Assembly: GCA_000226015.1 (NCBI GenBank)
Contig: JH155348.1
Span: forward strand, 134,209 to 198,208
DNA: 64,000 nt
Reading direction: 5' to 3'
DNA from: Mnemiopsis leidyi
Lineage: Eukaryota > Ctenophora > Tentaculata > Lobata > Bolinopsidae
Positions 22,087-34,438 of this stretch are shown piece after piece. Each line of letters starts with the position of its first letter. Position 1 is the stretch's first letter. Both the position numbers and the translations under genes were made by a program. The notes beneath the pieces are model-generated. The model was not told the origin of the DNA. It searched no databases and saw nothing but the letters and a program-made list of their open reading frames with translations.

Positions 22087-25000
22087 CTAAACCAAACCTT
22101 TAGTTAGGGTCTGTCCAGCCGAATTTGTTGTCGTACTGTTGTTAGTAACAACACTGTTTGTGACAACCGAGTTGGTATTGGGAACAGGAGTCAGAGGAAT
22201 GCGCTTTACAGGACCAGACGAGGATGAGTTGGACAAGAAGTTTCTCAGAGTGTTTTGAGGTGGTTCCGTCTTGGCTTGCTGCTGCTGCTGCTGTTGTTGT
22301 TGGAGGAGGATCGCGTCTTTTTGTAGTTTCACGGCTTGTTGGAGTGCTTCCAGTAGCGACTGTTTCTGTCGAAGTTCAGCTGCGGATTAAGTGTAAATAT
22401 GAAATGTAAAATAGCATCAAAAACTACAGTAAATCACAAAACCTAATGCAAATAGCAATGTAAGGAGTAAGCACACAGATTGAATTCAGGCAGGAGCAAG
22501 TAAATGTCAAATACACGACCATATTTTCTCCAGTTTATTTAATTTAATCAGCCCTTTAATTTATTACAATTTAAATGACTATTTATTACTAGTATATCAT
22601 ATTTTATGTCTTAGTGGGATTGGCTACTAACAGTCAATTTGACGGACTTGCTAATCCCTCACAGCAATTTTGAAGCTCCACGTGTTATTTTTATGATTAT
22701 TCCTGTATTGCTGTGCAAATTCTAACCAAATTCAAATTCAAATTCAATACTAACCGAGATCTCGTTCAGCTGAGGAAGTTTTAGTAAATTTGAGAAGAGA
22801 AACCGCGGGAGGAGGTTGAGGTTTGGGTGGTTCAGGTGGTTCACTGTGCAATCCAACCAGATCGTTAAGTTCATGCTTCGTCAGAACCTCGTCACTCGCG
22901 TACCAGCACAGCTGAAATGAGAAGGATATAGTTGTTGTGTACCTGATACAGTACCTAAATCGAAAATTATACTGCTTTTGTTTTGAATCAGCAACTCAAA
23001 TTCAATCAAATGGGACGGAATTAAGTTTTCGGCACACCTTCATTCCATTTCCAGGTCTCATACACTTGGTCACTAAAGTAGGAATGAGTTGTGTGAGTTG
23101 ACGTTTGCTAACTTTTCCCCTTGTTGGATCAGAGTGCCACATTTCTTGGAATGTTTCCACAGCACGTGACATCCCAATTGGACTCCCATGAAGAAACCGG
23201 ATCAACATAGCGTAACCTGATAAAACTTTCACTTAAAAAGTTAAAAGGAGTATTGTTGCATGTCGCTTCGCCCGAAGCGGGAAAAGCAACAGTTTACAGT
23301 ATATAAACAATTAAAGGGTTTGATCTTCTTGCAATAAAAAATTTTCCAACCAGCAACAGGTAGAGCCTTCTTGTCGTTTTTAACAGAGCTATCTGTCTCC
23401 ATCTGAGCGACAGGCTGTACTCTAGCAAAGGGGTCGAAAGGTTCAGAGTCAGAGAGATCAGTAGACCATACAGCAGAAAACTGAGAGAGAAAACGGGCAG
23501 GATCGGATGGGGTGGGGTCAGTGTTCCATGCTGGGCCGACTATCTTAGCTTTTAGAACACCACTCTCTTTGCTCTTCTGCTCCTCTTCGAACTAGGGAAT
23601 GAATTGAGATATAGGTATAGTATCTTAATTTTTAATGCAATGTAACAAATATAATCAATCAGAAAGTTTCATCGAATGAAAATCTTCAAATAAAGCAGAG
23701 ATTGTATAAAAACCTGCTTCTTCCTCTGCTCAAGTCGCCTCTTTTTAGCCTCGTCAGTCATTCCACAATCCTCATCCCCTTCGTCGTCAGAGAGATAACC
23801 ATGTGGGACGAAGAAACCGTCTGCAGGTGTGGATTTCAGAAATCAGTGCAGATGTCATTATAATTACAGGCATGATGGAAATGATTATAAGTATGCACAT
23901 TATACTTGCCTTAAGCACCAGTTCTTAGCTGTTTTGAAATTTGATTGTTCTATAGCGAAAATTGCCGGTGAAAATAAAAATACCGTCTTCATCATCGTCT
24001 TCTCCTTCCTTTTCTTTTTCTTTCTCCTCCTCCTTTTCATCTTCTTTCTCCGATGAGATGTCTTCTCCCTCTTCCTCCTTGGAAAAATTTATCTCATTTC
24101 CAAATAATTTTTAGAAACTTTAATGAAAATATTCATATCATAAAACAGGTTTTTCATAATTCAACTTTCTACTGCCAAAACTCCCCTCCAATATGAAGAC
24201 AGGTTACCAGGTTCACAACAAAACAAACCTCCTCCCAATCCTCGTCACTATCATAGTCGTAGTCTAACAAGGTCTTATCTTGTCCAAGCGGATGGCGAGG
24301 TCGGATTATACTGCTCTTCTTACGCCAGCTACCGTAGTACGCCGGTCGGTGATTCTCGTGGAAATGTAGCGTCTTTCGTTTTACTTTTATCTGGGAGTTG
24401 TGATAGAAGCTCAGGAGTCGTGTCAAGTTTCCTTGACAGTTACCCTTGCAGCTGATTTAAAAAACAGTAGCTGGTTAGTCGTAATATTCAACGAAAAGAT
24501 GTCGGTGGTGGTCAGAAGAGAAACACATAGATAATAAAGGCTTAAATTCTTCGTTTTATTACATCATAAGAGCCTCAATAAATTTGTTGTATTTGTAGTG
24601 TTTTAATAGTTTAAAACAAATATGATTAATCAAAAACGACGAAAATGATTAATCACGTAAGTCCAAACCTCGTTAGGCTTAGAGATACTGATTATCTCCA
24701 GCTCGCTGCTAAGCTGATCAGTCTCGTACTTCTGCTTGGATCTCATCTCTTGGATCACATCTCGAATGTGATCTAGATTGCTGGTCCACTTAAGTGGTCC
24801 AGCGGGAAGAATGTCTCCGCTTACTGGCTCAGTTCGAGTTATCGGAGCTAACATCATGTTTGGAGTTATCACAAAATCTCTGAACTTCTTTTCCAGAGTT
24901 TCCACCTGAAAAAGCGGGTCATGGTCTGTTGGGTCATGGTCTGTTTACTTAGTACAGGGTGGTTTTAAAATTTGGGTGCATCCTCACATGGAAAAGAAAA

Positions 25001-28000
25001 TATCTCATAACTTTACTTCTGTTCAATATTTTTTGATGAAACTTTCAGAATTTGTTTGTTGTGCCTCTCGGATGATATACCAAAGTTTTTGAACTGATGC
25101 GACGGGCCATTTAGGTCTGATGCGCAATTATGCGCAAAAGTACGCTAAAATTTCAAAATCGTCAAATTTGCTCCAATCATCCTAAAAATTGGTATGCATC
25201 ATCTCTTAGTCACCAAGAAGGAATCCTGAAAATTTCATTAAAAAATGCGGTCCAGAACCTAAGTTATGACCGTTTTTAAATACCAGCCCATCAATTCTCT
25301 TACTTCTGATAGCAAAATCGGCCTTAGCTTCGGTTCTGAACATCATTTTATGATGAAATTTTCATGATTCTCTCTTGGTGACTAAGAGATGATGCATACC
25401 AATTTTTAGGATGATTGGAGCAAATTTGACGATTTTGAAATTTTAGCGTACTTTTGCGCATAATTGCGCATCAGACCTAAATGGCCCGTCGCATCAGTTC
25501 AAAAACTTTGGTATATCATCTGAGAGGCACAACAAACAAATTCTGAAAGTTTCATCAAAAAATATTGAACAGAAGTAAAGTTATGAGATATTTTCTTTTC
25601 CATGTAAGGATGCACCCAAATTTTAAAACCACCCTGTATTTAGGCTATCATAATAAAAGTTCTCTTTCGATATTGTTATTACCTGATTTTAGATTGAAGT
25701 AAAATTAGTCACAACTCACATACCTTAGGAGCTACTGAGGCTACGCTCGGTTTCTTCACAACGAAGAAACTTTTAAATTTCTCCTGCTCCTTCAGCTTCT
25801 TCTGTCGTTTCCTTTCCAACTCTTCTTCCTTTAATCGTTTCTCCTCCTCGCTCTCCCTAGAGATTCATGATCAGTTGAGGTGCATTTTTCAAGAGTGGTA
25901 AAGTTACTTCGGGATTCGGGGCGATTTGAGATATGATAAACAACATAATGTGTGTGCATTCATCAATCTCTAGCAATGCAACGTAAACTCGCGTGATTGC
26001 CGCCAAACAAAATCGATATAATGCGCTGTGTAATTTTCGCGTCTTCCATAACGTAAAGCAAAGAAGACCTTAATAAGTTCAGTCACAAGGTGGATAAAAG
26101 CGTTAAGAACAAAAAGTAGAACAAGTTCTCCGGTGACCGACGTCCTGCCCCAGAAAGTTGTGTCACCGAAAATTTTAACCCAGAGATTTTGCCAAAGTAA
26201 CGTTTTGCTTCAGAAGCCGGTGGGGGTACACTAATGAACTGAGTGCAAGAGAGAGTGACTTGTACTACAGAGAGCTGGTTGGAGTCACAGTGAAGGGTAG
26301 AATGGACCTAGGATGGGAGAAGAACACCTCCAGTAGGAAAGAGAAGCTGAAGGAAATGGTGGAGCAGATCTCAGACCATGATTTGCTTTTGACACTAGTG
26401 GACAAAGGAGTCCAGGGAAAATTCCTAACGTGGGAAAACACCATGCAACTAGACCTCGGATGGAACAATCTTATCTACAACTTTAAGATGAGCCCAACTC
26501 TTCTTAAGTTCCATCTGAACTCTATTCACGATGTTGCCCACACTCCAGCGAATAGGAGCCTTTGGAACCTGGCAGAAACAAGAAACTGCTCAATTTGCGG
26601 ATGGAGGCATTGTATCATCAAGCATATCCTAGCTGTTTGTAATTTTTCTCTGAACAACAAACGATTCAACTGGAGGCACGATAACGTTGTAAGAGTTATC
26701 GCCAAGGCCCTACTGGATCAAACAGAGAAGTTCAACAGAAAGGAAATTGAAACCCCTGTACGCAGTTGGACAGGCTTCAGATCTTCTAAAAGAACAAACA
26801 GAAAACTGGACTATAAGATCAAGAAGGAGATCCCACTAGCTGGTGCAACGGACTGCACAGTTTCCCCAGCATATCTATTGCACTGCTGAGAGACCGGACA
26901 TCGTTGCGTGGTCAGAGAAAAGTAAAGAGATTATCCTAGTGGAGTTGACTGTGGGTGATAAGAGCAACTTCAGTGACCAAGTAGCACATAAAGAAGCACG
27001 CTACAGCAGAGAGCTTATACCAGGATTGCTTGGCAAAGGAAAGCTCGGCTCTTTACGGTAGAGATTGGGTGTAGAGGCTTTTGGCATCATACCTTACCAG
27101 CTCTATTGAACTACTTCAGCGTGACAAAGAGGGTAAAAAAGACCGTATCAGAAGAGGCGGCACTAGTTGCTCTCAAATGTTACTATGCTATCTGGTTAGC
27201 ACGAGACAACAAGAAATGGAGTCCCTGCTATGACATTGCAAAAATACCGTTTCTTAACTCCATCAACTGAGTATGCTGAGTGTTGGGCCCATAAAACATG
27301 TTTAAAGCCGCACCCGGAATCACAAGTGCCGGGAAGTCAGAGATGGAGTTAACCAGATGTATAGAAGGAGTTGCTATCGAAAGATATATAACTCCGGTAC
27401 CTAACATCTATACCTTGATATTTTGTGTAGTTTATTCTCACAGACAACTTCGATAAGGTAAGGGTTAGGGTTGGACGTTGGTGTCGCTGGGGCAAAATAT
27501 GAGGGGCAAAATGTTCCGAGGCACGATGTTCTTGGGCAGGACGACGGGAACAGGTCTCAAAACAGGTAACTCAAATTATGAAAATTACGACAGGCTGGCC
27601 AGGGAGGTAAATAAAACAGATCAGTAAACATATCACTAGAAATTCTCAGTTGCTTAAACTAGGTACTCACAGCAGCTTTTTCTTCCTTTCAGCATCCTTT
27701 TCCTCTTCTTTCAACCTCTTTTCTTCCTCTTTTTGCTTCTTTTCTTCCTCCTTCTTTTGCCTCGCCTCTTCCCTCGCCTTCTCACGGGCTGCCTTTTCAG
27801 CATCTTTCTTGGCTTGCTCAGCTCGCTTGGCCTCTTCACGAAGCTCCTTTTCCTTTTCTCGCTCAAGCCTCTTGCGCTCTTTCTCTTTTTCCACCTCCTG
27901 TTTTTTCTTTTCTCTTTCTTCTTGCAGCTTTTTCTGCTTTGCGGTCAGTGGTCTCTGAAAGAGGAGATTCAATCATAAACATGAAATAAGAACCATTTCA

Positions 28001-29968
28001 TAAGAACCAGTGATGATGCATACATAATTATTTTATATTCTATTCTAAGAAGTTTGCGAATAGAGCATTGCTTATTTAGTGACCATTGCTTATTTGGTGA
28101 GCATTGCTTATTTAGTGAGCGATTTAGTGAGCCGGGTTTGTCAAATTCAAAATAACTGTGGTGAAATGGTCAACATTTATACCATAATCATTGAAGTTTA
28201 GACACTTATTTATTAATCATTAATAAAGGACACTTCTTTTGCTACAATCAGATCGACACAAGTACAACGTCTCATGTCTTCAGAAATAAGAATGAAGTTA
28301 AAATAAGCTATAAAGCAAGCAGCATTATTAATCAGACTGTAGTAATGATATAAAACGAAAAAGCAGTTATACCTTCTTGGCGGCTGTTTTGTTTACTCCT
28401 GAAGGTCCTGGTATCTCATTGTCGACATGACTTGTAGAGGTTTTACTTTCATCTGGTTCGACGTTTTCTTTTGCCTCAGTCTCTGTTTTCTCAATTATGT
28501 CTGAAGGACTTACTTCCATATTCTTTTCAGCTGAAGGACTTACTTCTATATCCTTTTCAGCTGACTTCATGGAATCATTAGGCAAAGTTACAGCTTCCTG
28601 AACATTAGACGTATTAGCATCGACATTTGCAGTCGACTCAGATACAATAATTACTTTTTCATCAGTCTTCACAGCTCCCGAATTTGGTTTATCGCAAGAA
28701 ACTGACGTCTGGATGACCTTTGATTCTTCAGCAGACTTCGTTTGCTTTCTTTTGTAATCCCCAAACTTCTTTTTGACTGGTTTTACAGAAATCGTGTTCT
28801 CCACATCAGAAGTTGACTTGGAGTTCGTTCTATTGCTGGTTTTAGCGACATCATTATGAGTTTCTGGATTAGTTTTCTTAGAGTTTTCCTGTTTTGGAGA
28901 TCTTATCAGCATTGATTCCAGAGTGGGTTTCGGCACGACGGGTTTAGAATTACCACGAGATTTGGGACTATCCTCGACGTTGATTTTCTCCATGGGAGGG
29001 ATCTTTGCTTGTTTTACCGGAGTTCCTTCTTTGATTTCCTCCTCTGAGAAGTCAGACTTCCGTTTCACGCCTCTAACCGGAGTGGTTGAAATATCGCTTG
29101 TTACTGTCGAACTGACTGCGTCTTCTTTGGGCGACTTGTTATTAGGCAGTTGATTGGTTTTCGTTTGGGGAGATTGCTTCTTTTCAGCAGAGGGAGCAGC
29201 TTTTGGGGACTGTGAGAAGGCTTTGAAGTTAGATAAAGTAGTCTGCTTAGGCTTTGGGGAAACCATGTCTTTTAGGGTTAACTGCTTCTTTTTGGGACCA
29301 TTTTCTCCATTTATAACTACCAGTGGTGACCGATCTGAAGAAAACTGTCTATTAGAAAGCCAAAATTAAGGAAACTGAAACTCTTAAGGCAAACATAACG
29401 AATTTGAAAGTACTAATAGCAGCATAAAGTTATTGAGTCTCATTCTTCCAATTTAGTAACTTTGTTCATTTTTAATACTGTCAACACTACTATTATACAA
29501 ATAATCTTAGTAAATTTTCAAGTCACTAAAGTTCGTAGTACAAGTTTAACGTTCCCCGATTATCAATAGAATTTATCAATAATCTAAGAAAATAGACGGA
29601 ATGTGATTCTGACAAAAAACTAGGGACTCTTTAAAAAGCCTATCACTGCAATGGTTCAAGCATCTTTCAAAATCTAAATACAAGAAACAAAGGAAATAAT
29701 ATGTATCAAGCGGCAAAAAGAGAGACTTACCATGTTTCTGCTTTTTAGGCTGAGGTTCTTCATCTGAGTCAATCACTGAAGTAATTACACAATTACGATC
29801 TCGACTGCCAAAATAATCAGTTTAAGAGTTTTGAGCAATTATAAAGGTTCGAGCTCGACAATTATTTGGAAATGCACAGAAGCATGTAGGCAGGCATTAT
29901 GATGGCAAAAAATTTGCGGCATTTCAACAAGTACATACAAAGTACTTACCAATTGCTTGAGCAGACAT
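22087..29968 (-). CDS. CHAF1A: Chromatin assembly factor 1 subunit A (p150)
   Basis: The large CAF-1 subunit deposits H3-H4 behind the replication fork by binding PCNA. Thirteen exons join in phase to 988 aa: 29950-29968, 29731-29775, 28373-29334, 27671-27954, 25724-25856, 24669-24905, 24229-24444, 23984-24077, 23714-23820, 23351-23591, 23038-23216, 22755-22911 and 22087-22379. The N-terminus is disordered with a PIP-box-like QTTLSNFKAF. A charged KER helix fills residues 343-450, then KSFFVVKK (second PIP-like site). ENHRPAYYGSWRKKSSIIRP matches human ENHRPAYWGTWNKKTALIR. LLDYDYDSDEDWEE and an acidic stretch precede DGFFVPHGYLSDDEG, also near-identical to human. The winged-helix region holds LCWYASDEVL. 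The C-terminus has a run of nine Gln and an Asn/Thr-rich tail, probably lineage-specific. Confidence 0.95.
24955..25636. mobile_element. Tc1/mariner-like foldback MITE, 682 bp, in CHAF1A intron 5
   Basis: The ends are CAGGGTGGTTTTAAAA and its reverse complement, flanked by TA on both sides (24953-24954 and 25637-25638), the usual Tc1/mariner target duplication. The inverted arms run almost the whole length, about 290 bp each (24955-25250 and 25345-25636), with very few mismatches. They enclose a centre of about 90 bp. There is no transposase. The near-identity of the arms suggests a young insertion. In a pre-mRNA the arms would form a long double-stranded stem. Confidence 0.9.
26255..27275 (+). 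mobile_element. LINE C-terminal fragment with zinc knuckle and restriction-like endonuclease, in CHAF1A intron 4
   Basis: The ORF 26260-26889 has CSICGWRHCIIKHILAVC, the CCHC knuckle (CX2C...HX4C), followed by NWRHDNVVRVI. This is typical of LINEs that carry a C-terminal restriction-like endonuclease, such as R2/NeSL-type elements. In another frame RPDIVAWSEKSKEIILVELT (about 26892-26951) matches the PD...E-type nuclease core. Frame changes and a stop near 27060 show it is dead. It is opposite in orientation to CHAF1A. The reverse transcriptase domain is missing. Confidence 0.7.
28060..28140 (+). repeat. Short tandem repeat in CHAF1A intron 3
   Basis: GCATTGCTTATTTAGTGA-type units of about 21 bp are repeated three times, with a shortened fourth (GCGATTTAGTGA). 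Confidence 0.75.
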
Positions 29969-30403
29969 GTGAATATAGCTTCCTGACTATCTGCATAGAA
30001 TAAGATTAGAATGTGTTGAATCGATCAATATCAGTATCATCAAGTTAAATCAGTTTATGGAATGGTTAAAATTATTTAAGCAGGCATACTATATGAACAG
30101 TTAATGAAGGCCTGCAATTTTTTGCTTGTTGTTGACATCCATTTGTTGTAGACAAACAGCAAAATGCTTATACTATTAAAAATGTGAATTTGATATCATG
30201 TTAAAATAAGCTAAAATTCAATTTCGTCAATTTTTAAATAAACTCGAAAAACTTGTTGCAGCAATAAAGTTCGACAAGGGCAACCCAGGCCACCACAATA
30301 TTTTTGTAGTATATAATTGTAGAATAAGGAAGGTGCTAATCTGTCAAGTAAAGTTTCAGAAACTCCCTAATCTGTTAAGTAAAGTTTCAGAAACTCCCAT
30401 TAT
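29969..30403. other. 435-bp spacer between CHAF1A start and RFC5 stop
   Basis: Must contain the RFC5 3' end and the CHAF1A promoter or 5' UTR. AT-rich. No clear reverse-strand AATAAA and no recognisable promoter motif were seen, which leaves shared transcription possible. Confidence 0.5.
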
Positions 30404-33000
30404 CTATACCGTTATAGCCATGTCAACAATAGGGTCTTTTGTTAATTGGAAAGCTGCGATCATGGAGCTCATCTGAAGTTTTTCAGAGCACCCACTGCTA
30501 AGTCTGTACTCAATTTCTGATAATCTCTCTAATAACTGGATCTTAACCTTGTTGGGGAACTCGATTCTCTGCACGAGAAGGTGAACTTCAGTTATCACAT
30601 CCTGCAGAGCCAGCCCCTTCAACTGTTTCAAATGAGATATTTTCTCGTGAGAAGTGTTGAAGTCGTCCTGCAACATCCACTGAATGATGCTCCTAATGTC
30701 GTCATTGAGGGGGTGTCCGGTGCATGTGTACACGTTTTCCTCATTTATCTCACTGAAAGCCATGGCAGTGGACTGCATGATGTTCAGAGCTCGTCTCATG
30801 TCCCCGCCACTGAGATGTGTGATCGCTTTCATTCCACAATCGGACACTTTCAGCTTCTCTTTCTCTATCACAAGGTCAAGACGGGGTTTGATGAGCTCCA
30901 TCTTGAGAGGAGCAAACCTAAACTTAGTACACCTCGATTGAAGAGCAGGGATGATCTTGTTAAGATAATTGCAGATAAGGCAAAACCTTGTGTTTTCAGT
31001 GAACTTCTCTATCGTTCTTCTCAAGGCATTCTGAGCATCTTTTGTCATTGAATCTGCTTCATCAAGAATAACCAACTTGAAACCCGAGCTGAAGATGGAG
31101 CGTGTACTAGCAAAAGATAAGATAGACTCTCTAACCATACCTATGCCTCTGTCATCAGAAGCATTGAGTTCCAGAACTTGAGAATTAAACTGTCCTGGCT
31201 TGTAGATTTGTTTGGCAACTGCTAGAATTGTACTGGTTTTACCAACCCCGGGAGGTCCATAGAACAACAGGTGAGGTAGTCGGTCTTCTTTTATGAACTT
31301 TTGTATGGTCGATACCTGAGTGTTACGATATATCACATAATAATTAAGCATCAGGGAATAAAGTTACATATTTCTATATACAATGAACCCTGGATTTACC
31401 GGCCTTCTCAGGGGAAAGGGTTGAGGCCCAGTAAGTAGGGGGGCCTGGTAAATAAAATTTGACCAAAATATGGCCTAATGGCTAATTTTGGCCAAAATAG
31501 TAACTTAAGTTATTCAGTTCAGGGAGGTCAAGGAACTGAAGAAGCTTGTACACTCGCTGAGGGAGGATATTGCAGCTTTGGTGGGAGAGACGAGGATCAT
31601 ATTCGCTTTGAAGAAACACGAGTCGGTTTAAGATAACGTGGTGAGAAATAGAGCGCTCAGTAGGGGAATAACCAGGACAAACGATCCTACAGAAAAGCAT
31701 CCAGACACACAAGCATGCAGGGGCAAAGGGTGCAAAACTTGTCCTTTAGTTTTTGGTCCCAGAGAGAAAGTCATGGTGAACGGGAAGGAGGTATTTTTGG
31801 ACAAAAAACTCAGTTGTAAGGATAAGAATGTTATTTATTTAGCCCAGTGTTCTGTGTGTGTAGAGAGAGCAAGGAGTGAGAGTACGTATTTTGGCCAAAC
31901 AAGTACAGAAGTGAGGACTAGATTTAACGGGCATAGAAGTAGTTTTAAAATTGATAACATTAATTCTTATACTAAATCAGCATTATCTCAGCACAGTTTT
32001 GACTACCATCCTGATAAATTTGGCAATTTAGAATTCAAGAACCCAGTCATGTTAACTGTTTATTCGTCTCTCCAACAACCAAACTTAAGTAATTGATAGC
32101 TATATGTAAACGTCATCCTGATCAANNNNNNNNNNCCAATGATGATGACATCAAACATTTTTTGGATTTATAGGACTTTTTTGAAAATTTTTGATTTCTT
32201 TTGAAAATTTTTATCAGAATTGTACACAATCAGAAGGAAAATTTTCAAGTGAAAATTCTGATTTAGAAATCTGGTGAAATACTGTGTTTTCGCTGACATA
32301 GTATAAAAAATTTGAAAAATGACTGCAAATGAAAAGACCAAAAATCAAGTTTTTTGACATGAAGTAGGGGGGGTTCTTACTTTAATGATGTCATTATGTT
32401 AATTTACCTCTGATATTTAGGGGGGGTTTGGTCATGATGATGAATGATGACGGAGGGGGGGAGGGGGGTAAAAATTAACGAAAATTTGCTGACGTCATAT
32501 GTGAACGACCCCTTACATGTGTTCAATACTGCTATAAATGGACAGAATTGAAATTGTTGATTTAACATTTATCTGTCAATAATGAATGTGATCTAGGTCA
32601 TTTTCAACTTTCGTGTAAAACAAGTGCAAAAACGAATAGAAACCCTCTGAGCTTGCTCTGACCCCCAGTTAAGCTCCAATCTTCCCTGACAAGATCATGC
32701 CTAAAGGTGATCACATATCGAGCATACCAAAGATCCCACCATAACCTAACAGCAACTGTGCTTAGACTTTCCCAAGCTGTTAACCTCGTTGGCCTATATA
32801 GTTGTTGGCCTATATAGTTGTAAAGGAAGCTGAAAATATGGTCGAAAGCTATCCGAGACATCAAAATTTGCATATATAAGTAATGTAACAGTAGTCAGCA
32901 ACAAACTAACGATTTCCTTTTGAGAGATAAGATCATCAAGAGATTCAGGTCTGTATTTTTCCACCCATGGGAGATTTGTTACTGCAAGAGGGGTTGCCAT
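30404..33000 (-). CDS. RFC5: Replication factor C subunit 5 (36 kDa clamp-loader ATPase)
   Basis: A small subunit of the RFC complex that loads PCNA onto primed DNA. Two exons, 32911-33000 and 30404-31315, join in phase (EI/VSTIQKF) to 333 aa, close to human RFC5 (340). Visible motifs: NLPWVEKYRPESLDDLIS near the N-terminus, Walker A GPPGVGKT (50-57), NASDDRG, Walker B LVILDEAD (111-118), and the arginine-finger SRC (157-159). It also has the RFC5-type CTGHPLNDDI and a C-terminal collar domain. SRC and the whole AAA+ core are intact. The single intron (31316-32910) carries a Penelope fragment, a MITE and a 10-base gap. Confidence 0.97.
31630..32098 (+). mobile_element. Penelope-like element fragment, GIY-YIG nuclease module
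   Basis: Encodes ACRGKGCKTCPLV (the Cys-rich motif before the nuclease in Penelope-like elements), then NVIYLAQCSVC, YFGQTSTEVRTRFNGHRSSF and a His-rich end (SQHSFDYHPDKFGN). This is the GIY-YIG endonuclease order of Penelope-like retroelements. Only this C-terminal module is present; the reverse transcriptase was not seen. It lies in the RFC5 intron in the opposite orientation. Confidence 0.8.
32126..32135. other. 10-base assembly gap
   Basis: Ten unknown bases in the RFC5 intron, between the Penelope fragment and a MITE-like sequence. Confidence 0.99.
32136..32517. mobile_element. MITE-like repeat ending in GGGGTCGTTCACATATGACG
   Basis: The right end read on the minus strand is AAGGGGTCGTTCACATATGA. 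The interior has G-rich tracts (GTAGGGGGGG, GGAGGGGGGGAGGGG). The same composition and a similar end are found at 41.28-41.73 kb. The left end is lost at the gap. Confidence 0.5.
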
Positions 33001-34140
33001 TACCCTTGAAAGGTTAGAAAATTAAGAATACATGAAGTTTGCCAAGAACATAAGAAGTATGACATTGACTATTGTACATGAATAAGTTGTAAATAAAATA
33101 TAACATATCATGAGAATCAATGTGTAGCAAATCTCCAGCTAGTAATTTGGAGAGTCTACACCAAAAATCACTTGATAGCAAGGAGTTGAGTTTTGGGTAA
33201 AAGATCTCAAGCAAGTTCAACAGTTGTATGGTTTATCACCTGTATGAATTCTGTCATGAAATGCAACATCAGATTTAGATCTTGATAGTGATATAGAAAT
33301 TTTCTACCTCAATCACTCTGTGCATATACATACTTAGTCTACTTATCCCCTCCGTGGGCTAGGTACATACTCTTGAAGGTCTTTCCTGCATTTGACAGAT
33401 TATTGGGATGTAGCACCCGCCACCCTTACATCGATAAATGTCTTGTCCAATGGTGAGGAAAAAACCCTAACAGAATATGTCTAATCTTGCATCAACTTTC
33501 CGAGTGGCGCACCGCGGGAGTTCTTCATTGCTAATGGATAGAACGCTGGGCTCATTTACAACGTCCTGTGTCACGTAGATGATTTTGATGAAAGGCAATA
33601 TAGCCTACCAGCTTGCAAATGAGAGAATGATCTTTCGAATTACTCTTCCCACAGGTGCATTCAGCATACCGGATTTTTATCCACCAAGGGTATGTTGTAC
33701 AGGGTTCTAATGGCGTCTTGAAACTGCTATTTCATATTTCAAAGATAGGAATGCACAATCCTTTAAAGGAAGTGTTGATATCTAGAATGAGGCGCCCTTG
33801 TCTGTTGTCAGGAAGCAAAGCTGAGCAATTTTCCTACCTAGCTCATTACTGCCCTCACTAAGCTTTTAAAATTTCTTTTGTTCTTCGTCTTTCACTTTGG
33901 TGGTTTCGCATTGTTGTGTTGCCTTCAGGATAGATTATTTGTTCAGAATGAACATACATTTGCATTCTCAATTTCTGTTTTGTTCCCTATGAAAGCTTCA
34001 AAAAGGATTTTGTTTATAGTTGATGGGAAGGTGTATTCTAAGTTTGAGGAATTAACATGTAACAAGAGCTTTTGCGTCGCACGGGCGCTCGCGTCCGTTT
34101 TAATTTCGTGCAAAGGTCGCACAGGGATATAGGTGCTTTG
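33001..34140. other. Gene-free spacer upstream of RFC5
   Basis: Non-coding as far as can be seen, with short ORFs lacking domains. It includes the RFC5 promoter region next to 33000, without a clear motif. Confidence 0.5.
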
Positions 34141-34257
34141 CAAAGTTTAACTAAGCACGCACGTCCACCTTGCCTGGGACCTCAGGCAACGGAGGGAAAC
34201 GTAGAGAGAGCCGCGCAACGCCCGGTAAGCGTCCACCATGAGATGGCCAGTACGCGC

Positions 34258-34438
34258 TTGTACATCGTAGGTTGATAACCTACTGTCGAGGCCATCATGC
34301 GCGCTCTAACGCATTTCTGGCCTGGAAGAAATTCTAAACGCGCATGTCGCTTGTAGGTTGATAACCTACTGTCGCGGCCATCACGCGCTGTCACGCATTT
34401 CTGGCCTGGCGCATCGCCTGTTGACGCATCGCCCGTTA
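34258..34438 (+). mobile_element. Short hairpin element, copy 4 (host of copy 5)
   Basis: Flanked by the 9-bp repeat AGTACGCGC (34249-34257 and 34439-34447). The 5' end differs slightly (TTGTACATCG before TAGGTTGATAACC). Hairpins 1 and 2 are present; hairpin 3 is damaged. The tail CGCATCGCCCGTTA is split by the nested copy 5. Confidence 0.75.
34351..34424 (+). mobile_element. Short hairpin element, copy 5, nested in copy 4
   Basis: A 74-bp copy with an internal deletion that removes hairpin 3. It begins TTGTAGGTTGATAACC and ends GCCTGTTGA. The right flank CGCATCGC (34425-34432) matches the left flank CGCATGTCGC apart from two extra bases, a worn duplication of about 8 bp. Confidence 0.75.

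Noticed and set aside
27650-27978. Long Ser/Phe-rich ORFs on the plus strand
   Set aside because: They are antisense shadows of the charged KER exon of CHAF1A.
33655-34132. Short plus-strand ORFs upstream of the CG-rich repeat
   Set aside because: No recognisable motif and no splice partners; probably chance.
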